Translations under genes and position numbers: made by a program | Notes under the pieces: generated by a model | Database searches by the model: none | The model's input: only the letters and a program-made list of their open reading frames with translations | What the model was told of the DNA's origin: nothing | In this document: positions 59,573 through 64,000 of the stretch, one piece after another | How positions within the stretch are numbered: position 1 is the stretch's first letter | Layout: each line of letters begins with the position of its first letter | From: Chryseobacterium indoltheticum | GTDB lineage: Bacteria > Bacteroidota > Bacteroidia > Flavobacteriales > Weeksellaceae | Assembly (NCBI RefSeq): GCF_003815915.1 | Contig: NZ_CP033929.1 | Span: forward strand, 2,232,001-2,296,000 | Reading direction: 5' to 3' | DNA length: 64,000 bases

Positions 59573-60007
59573 ATGAAAACGGAAAGAATAGGCATTACAT
59601 TTTCCTCATTTGATTTACTGCATGCAGGTCATATCAAAATGTTGGAAGAAGCCAAAACGGTTTGTGATTACCTGATTGTTGGCTTACAGATTGATCCGTC
59701 ACATGATCGTCCTACAAAGAATAAACCCACTCAAACGATTGTTGAGCGATATATCCAGCTCAAAGCTGTAAATGCAGTGGATGAAATTATTCCTTATTAT
59801 ACAGAACAAGATTTAGAAGATATTTTAAAGTCTTTTGTGATTGATGTACGAATTATCGGAGATGATTATTTCGATCGTGACTTCACAGGTAAAAAATATT
59901 GTGAGGAAAAAGGTATTGAGATTTTTTATAATAAAAGAGATCACCGTTTTTCTTCCAGCGATTTAAGGAAAAGAATATATGAAGCTGAAATGCAAAAATT
60001 GAAATAA
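59573..60007 (+). CDS. adenylyltransferase/cytidylyltransferase family protein (TagD-like)
   Basis: 144 residues, small nucleotidyltransferase fold. HAGH (17-20) is the HxGH motif, with TSFDLLHAGH-like context (FSSFDLLHAGHIKMLEEAK). GLQIDPSHDRPTKNKPTQTIVERYIQLKAV and the ending RFSSSDLRKRI match glycerol-3-phosphate cytidylyltransferases (TagD) and related ADP-heptose-type enzymes. It activates a phosphorylated polyol or sugar with CTP for surface glycans. It is the last gene of the set, and a strong terminator follows. Confidence 0.9.
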   Translation: MKTERIGITFSSFDLLHAGHIKMLEEAKTVCDYLIVGLQIDPSHDRPTKNKPTQTIVERYIQLKAVNAVDEIIPYYTEQDLEDILKSFVIDVRIIGDDYFDRDFTGKKYCEEKGIEIFYNKRDHRFSSSDLRKRIYEAEMQKLK

Positions 60008-60042
60008 AAAAAGTCCCGAAAAATTAATTTCGGGACTTTTTT
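60008..60042. terminator. bidirectional intrinsic terminator
   Basis: AAAAAGTCCCGAAA / TTTCGGGACTTTTT, a perfect 14-bp stem with a six-base loop starting right after the stop at 60007, between convergent genes. Confidence 0.92.
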
Positions 60043-60062
60043 ATGATTGATTGTCAATGATA

Positions 60063-62627
60063 TTACATTGGCCCGCCTTGTTGGTCGTCGCCTGTAGCAT
60101 TTGAATTTACGTCTTTCTTTCTCTTCGGCTGCTCAATCTTTTCACCTTGCTTGAATCTATAAGTTAAAGATACCGCAAATTGTCTTGGCTGCCATTGCAT
60201 GTAAGATTCTCGAGTAAAGTTCTCACCATAAGTAGTAGATCTCATTGCTCTTGTATTGAAAATATCTTGTACATTAAATGACAATGTTCCGTTACCATTC
60301 CAAATTGTTTTTGATGCTCCTAAATTTAAAGCATACATATCTTTTCTATCCTGATAAGCAGTTTTTTGTCCTCCTCTGTAGAAACCTTGCAACTGGAAAC
60401 TAAATGTTTTGTCAATTTTAAATGTGGAAGTCAATCTTGCTCTTGTAGAAAAACCACTACCGTTAAAATCTGCTGTTGCTATGATCGGGTTTCCATCATT
60501 ATCCAATGTGTTATAAAGTACACTACCTTTTGTTTTGTACCCGAATAAATCAACATTACCTAAAAATTTTAACCAACTTGTTGCATCCCAGTTAAAATTT
60601 AAATCTAAACCGAAACGGTCATCAGATCCCAAATTGATAGGTTTTGTATGGAAAACAATTCGGTCTTCTTGCTGGCCAAGGCTATTTGTAAACGTTTCTT
60701 TCTCATTATAAACCAACATTTTTGTATCATCTGTTTGATGTCTATAATAGATAGTTGGATTTATTGTAAATTTCTTTTTAGAAATACTATAACCAAATTC
60801 ATATGAATCAACGTAAGAAGGATTCAAATCGATATTCCCATCAAATATATTTTGGTTGTCATTATAGTTAGGGTTAGGTATCAAAAAGAAAGATCTTGGT
60901 CTGTCTATTCTTCTAGTGTAATTTAGTAAAAACTGACTGTCTTTTGCTAATTCATAACTCAAATAAACACTTGGAAAAAGATTATTGTAACTTTTTCTGC
61001 TTCTGATATCCTCATCTTCAGGGTTTAGATTTGCATAATCAATGTCTATATTTGAGTATTCATTTCTTACTCCTACCTGATAACCTAATTTTCCAATTTT
61101 ACTTTTAAATTGTAAATATCCCGCATTAAACATTTCTTTATATCTGGCTTCATAAGTATATGTTCCTAAGAAATTCAATAAAGGAACATTCACAGTACTT
61201 TCTCTTACATCATTATCATAATCATTTTGATTAATATCAATTCTGTACCCTGCTTCAATTCTAGAATTCTCTCCAATAGGAAGTTCATAATCCGCTTTAC
61301 CGATTAATGTTTTATTTTTGGTAGTTTGATTGATGATATTCTGCAGTTCAAAGTTACCATTATTGGTCTCATCAATGTTGGTATCGTTGTAGGATCTGTT
61401 GCTCTGTAAACTCAATGATAAAGCAATATTCTGACCTTTATCGTCAAATTTATGGTCTAGTCCTATGTCACCTTGAAATGCGAGGTTATTATTAACACTG
61501 TTGGTTAATCTATTTCTAAAAGTATCAGGAGCGCTAAAAAGTTGGTTATTATAAGTAACGTTACCAGAATTTTCGCTATCAAATGTTCTTACAGTTCCCG
61601 ATAAGTTAAAAGAAGTTTTATCAGAAAAATCATAAACAATTCCTCCCGAAGCATTATAATTTTTATTTTGGCTCTCACTAATGTTCTCTTGGTTGCTTTG
61701 AACAGTACTTCCGATCTTAGTTACATTAGTAAAATAATTATCAGTTCTATTCGTATTTTTAGATTCACGGTAACCACCGCCACCATTCAAAAACCAGGTA
61801 AGATTACCTTTTCTCCAGCTCAGATTTGTGTTTAAGTTGGTTTGAGGTAAATATCCTAAAGTTCCGGTAACACTACCGTTGAAACCTGTCTTTTTATTCT
61901 TCTTTAAAATAATATTTAAAATACCTGCAGTTCCGCTTGCTTCAAATTTTGAAGAAGGGTTGGTAATCACTTCGATTCTTTCAATTTGATCGGCAGGAAT
62001 ACTTTGTAATGCATTGGCTCCGTCATCAATTCCAAGAAGAGCAGAAGGTTTTCCGTTAATTAAAAAACGAACGTTTGAGCTTCCTCTCATCGAAACTGTT
62101 CCGTCTGTATCTACAGAAACCGATGGTACATTTGATAAAACATCCTGAAGGTTACCACCTTTACTCACAATATCCTGAGACGGGTCATACGTTCTTTTAT
62201 CCAGCTCAACTTTATATGGTTTTGCCGTTGCTGTAATCACAACGCCCTGAATATCCTGCGTTTTTAGATTGGTATTTGTTGCCTCAGGCTCTATAGAAAG
62301 TGCACCAATACTTCCAGCGGTTGTAATCTGCTTATTGATAACGCTTTTTTTGTAATCGATTGCTTCGACGATAACATCGTAATTACCGGGCGTAAGATCT
62401 AGTTTGTAGTTTCCTTTTTCGTCGGTAAGCGTCGCATCGCTCAACAGTTTAGTCGCTTTATTGCTAAAAGTTACAGAAGCATAAGCAACAGGTTGGTTGC
62501 TTTTATCAACTATAGTACCCGAAACTCCTACTTTGTCCTGAGCAAAAGCAAAAGCTGCTGCAGATAATACAAAAGTAAGTCCTAGGGTTTTCTTTGTGAA
62601 AATACTGATTATTTCCGTCTGATTCAT
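60063..62627 (-). CDS. outer-membrane TonB-dependent receptor with regulatory domain (OMP_b-brl_3 type)
   Basis: 854 residues from ATG 62627 (a TTG at 62657 is rejected). A signal peptide ends near residue 30 (AFA-QD). A CarboxypepD_reg-like domain (about 35-115, VSGTIVDKSNQPVAYASVTF) precedes a plug (about 120-230, GGNLQDVLSNVPSVSVD...GSSNVRFLINGKPSALL) and a large barrel of the OMP_b-brl_3 type. It lacks the SusC signature. Such receptors are common in flavobacteria with unknown cargo. The C-terminal tail after the barrel (KQGEKIEQPKRKKDVNSNATGDDQQGGPM) is long and polar, unlike a standard aromatic end. Confidence 0.9.
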   Translation of the reverse strand: MNQTEIISIFTKKTLGLTFVLSAAAFAFAQDKVGVSGTIVDKSNQPVAYASVTFSNKATKLLSDATLTDEKGNYKLDLTPGNYDVIVEAIDYKKSVINKQITTAGSIGALSIEPEATNTNLKTQDIQGVVITATAKPYKVELDKRTYDPSQDIVSKGGNLQDVLSNVPSVSVDTDGTVSMRGSSNVRFLINGKPSALLGIDDGANALQSIPADQIERIEVITNPSSKFEASGTAGILNIILKKNKKTGFNGSVTGTLGYLPQTNLNTNLSWRKGNLTWFLNGGGGYRESKNTNRTDNYFTNVTKIGSTVQSNQENISESQNKNYNASGGIVYDFSDKTSFNLSGTVRTFDSENSGNVTYNNQLFSAPDTFRNRLTNSVNNNLAFQGDIGLDHKFDDKGQNIALSLSLQSNRSYNDTNIDETNNGNFELQNIINQTTKNKTLIGKADYELPIGENSRIEAGYRIDINQNDYDNDVRESTVNVPLLNFLGTYTYEARYKEMFNAGYLQFKSKIGKLGYQVGVRNEYSNIDIDYANLNPEDEDIRSRKSYNNLFPSVYLSYELAKDSQFLLNYTRRIDRPRSFFLIPNPNYNDNQNIFDGNIDLNPSYVDSYEFGYSISKKKFTINPTIYYRHQTDDTKMLVYNEKETFTNSLGQQEDRIVFHTKPINLGSDDRFGLDLNFNWDATSWLKFLGNVDLFGYKTKGSVLYNTLDNDGNPIIATADFNGSGFSTRARLTSTFKIDKTFSFQLQGFYRGGQKTAYQDRKDMYALNLGASKTIWNGNGTLSFNVQDIFNTRAMRSTTYGENFTRESYMQWQPRQFAVSLTYRFKQGEKIEQPKRKKDVNSNATGDDQQGGPM

Positions 62628-62795
62628 AAGGTATTCTTTAGATAAAATTGTAATCAAAAAGGCTTTAATTTTATTAATTCATTAAACCTTTTAAAATTAG
62701 AATTTCACGATTCGTTTATTATTTTTAATAGATAGGTCGTCTTTAAGAGCTAAATGTTAATTATTAATTTGTTAAAATAAAGTTAAATATATTTA

Positions 62796-63821
62796 TTATT
62801 TGATATTTTTTGAATTTAACCAATCCTGATACGCTTTTGCATTGATGACGTGTTGCTCTGCGCTTGCCGTAAATTTGTGGAATCCAAATCTTTCCGGATC
62901 TGCACACATGAAAATATAATCGTGCTTTTCAGGGCTTAAAACTGCATCCACAGAATTTTTATCTACCACACAAATAGGTCCCGGAGGAATTCCTGCATTA
63001 GCGTATGTGTTATAAGGTGATGGAGTGGAAAGGTGTTTATAAAAAACTCTTTTGATAGATTCTTTAAAGTTGGTCTGTTTGTTTATTGCGTAAATAACGG
63101 TTGGGTCAGATTGCAGTTTCATTCCTTTTTTATATCTGTTTAAATATAAGCCGGCAATAGTTTTCATTTCATCGGGTTTTCCTCCCGATTCTTTGTAAAC
63201 AATAGATGCCAAAGCATAAATTTGATCTCTTGTTAAACCAGATTGTTGTTCTTTTGCCTTTCTTTCAGAAGTCCAGAACTCATTGTATTGATCTTCAAAT
63301 TTTTTGAAAAATTCTTTTGGAGTTACCGTCCAGAAAAAATTATAAGTATCGATGAAGAAATATTTTTTTAAATCTTCAGCATTTTTGTATCCTTTTTCAG
63401 AAGCTATTTTATCGAGATCGTTGACGAATTTTAATGAATCAAGCTCAGTTTTTTTACTCACTTTTCCTACCATCTGATAAATATCTCCGAAATCACCAAT
63501 TCTGAACGAGTTCTCAGTTTGATTTCCTGCTTTTATCATATTCACCAAACTCGTATTGTTGGCACCTTTAGCAAAATGATAACGACCCGGTTTGAAGTAT
63601 TCATCCATGTTTTTATCCTTTGCCACGTCGAAAAATGATTCTTTATTATCAACATACGGACGGATAGAATCTAAAACCTGATTAAAATTTGCCCCATGCG
63701 GAATTAAAACATATCCCTCTTTTGAGACGTTGCTTCCGTAATACTTACTGTAGAATTTTAAACCAAAAAATCCTGCTACCGCAAGAATAAGGAGTACAAT
63801 AATGAGAATAGCTTTTTTCAT
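62796..63821 (-). CDS. mltG: endolytic transglycosylase MltG
   Basis: 341 residues. One N-terminal membrane anchor (about 4-24, AILIIVLLILAVAGFFGLKFY) is followed by a LysM-like region and the YceG catalytic domain. The catalytic Glu is E211 in ASIVYKESGGKPDE, equivalent to E218 of E. coli. LQSDPTVIYAI and PSPYNTYANAGIPPGPI are diagnostic. It cuts nascent peptidoglycan in the periplasm and sets chain length. The gene lies 33 bases downstream of dapF on the same strand, so co-transcription of two wall-related genes is likely. Confidence 0.96.
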   Translation of the reverse strand: MKKAILIIVLLILAVAGFFGLKFYSKYYGSNVSKEGYVLIPHGANFNQVLDSIRPYVDNKESFFDVAKDKNMDEYFKPGRYHFAKGANNTSLVNMIKAGNQTENSFRIGDFGDIYQMVGKVSKKTELDSLKFVNDLDKIASEKGYKNAEDLKKYFFIDTYNFFWTVTPKEFFKKFEDQYNEFWTSERKAKEQQSGLTRDQIYALASIVYKESGGKPDEMKTIAGLYLNRYKKGMKLQSDPTVIYAINKQTNFKESIKRVFYKHLSTPSPYNTYANAGIPPGPICVVDKNSVDAVLSPEKHDYIFMCADPERFGFHKFTASAEQHVINAKAYQDWLNSKNIK

Positions 63822-63854
63822 TATAATTAATAGATTAAAAGTTTTAATGTTTTT

Positions 63855-64000
63855 CTAAAGAAGATCTACTTTTCCTGTAAACACTTGCTTAGCGGGACCT
63901 TCAAGCCAAATCTTACGGAACGTTTCTCCATCTTTTTCAGCATAAACTTTCAGGTCGCCGCCCAACGTTTTAACTTTTATGGAGGTTAGATTGTTTTTTT
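63855..64000 (-). CDS. dapF: diaminopimelate epimerase, C-terminal fragment
   Basis: The reading frame runs off the window edge; the visible 47 residues up to TAG (63857-63855) read through TLGGDLKVYAEKDGETF and end IWLEGPAKQVFTGKVDLL. GGDLKV and GPA-x-x-VF-x-G are the C-terminal signature of DapF, which interconverts LL- and meso-diaminopimelate for lysine and peptidoglycan synthesis. The catalytic cysteines lie outside the window. The gene is 33 bases upstream of mltG. Confidence 0.88.
   Translation of the reverse strand, partial: KNNLTSIKVKTLGGDLKVYAEKDGETFRKIWLEGPAKQVFTGKVDLL

Noticed and set aside
62628..62657. TTG start for the OMP_b-brl_3 receptor
   Set aside because: The added ten residues would lengthen the signal peptide n-region beyond the norm; ATG 62627 fits.
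1..64000. tRNA, rRNA, CRISPR array, IS element or prophage
   Set aside because: No cloverleaf with CCA-like end, no regular spacer repeat, and no transposase, integrase or phage gene was seen.

Overview
The window looks like chromosomal DNA of a flavobacterium of the Chryseobacterium type (Bacteroidota, Weeksellaceae). The evidence is AT-rich sequence, a SusC/SusD-type glycan uptake operon, a secreted protease with a type IX (Por) sorting tail, OMP_b-brl_3 and siderophore TonB receptors, promoters of the Bacteroidota form TAnnTTTG, and intergenic palindromic repeats. The genus is inferred from protein character, not from a search. I see no rRNA, tRNA, CRISPR array, prophage or insertion sequence.

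Layout. 1-3.4 kb: the 3' end of a probable glycosylhydrolase, then two divergent copies of a small-lipoprotein plus secreted-protein cassette of unknown function (a third secreted copy on the right arm). 3.5-5.5 kb: metG. 5.8-19.6 kb: an alpha-glucan utilisation locus (susC, susD, susE, GH97 alpha-glucosidase, SBF-type symporter, AstE/AspA-like metalloenzyme, GH13 amylase, SnoaL-like protein, MFS sugar transporter) broken up by strong internal terminators. 20-21.4 kb: pirin and an FMN reductase. 21.4-28.2 kb: purine genes purM, purN, purH, purD and guaA, with an unexplained promoter/mini-ORF/terminator unit before purM and an unusually structured leader before purH. 28.3-34.2 kb: pheA, an ABC1/UbiB-like kinase, a DEAD-box helicase and small envelope proteins. 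34.3-40.4 kb: a minus-strand accessory block rich in paralogous small lipoproteins (three lipocalin-like, two of another family), an SGNH hydrolase, an iron alcohol dehydrogenase and a WG-repeat protein. 40.6-49.6 kb: ppc, an MscS channel, a 1-Cys peroxiredoxin, an outer-membrane barrel, a siderophore receptor and a Gfo/Idh/MocA oxidoreductase. 49.6-64 kb: an ABC-F ATPase, a DoxX-like protein, a FemAB/GNAT-like protein, an unusual regulatory-domain/alpha-beta hydrolase fusion, a T9SS subtilase, a sugar-nucleotide gene set (DegT aminotransferase, membrane protein, galE, cytidylyltransferase), an OMP_b-brl_3 receptor, mltG and the 3' end of dapF.

How the genes fit together. The 5.8-19.6 kb locus accounts for binding (SusD/E), outer-membrane import (SusC), periplasmic hydrolysis (GH13, GH97) and inner-membrane uptake (MFS) of maltodextrins. 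The purine block covers middle and late IMP synthesis and the GMP branch.

Best candidates for something undescribed are the inverted duplicated cassette at 345-3395, the structured RNA at 23408-23612 before purH, the mini-gene at 21407-21566 before purM, and three genes whose promoter -7 element ends exactly four bases before the ATG (possible leaderless mRNAs). All functions were assigned by reading motifs; no database search was run.
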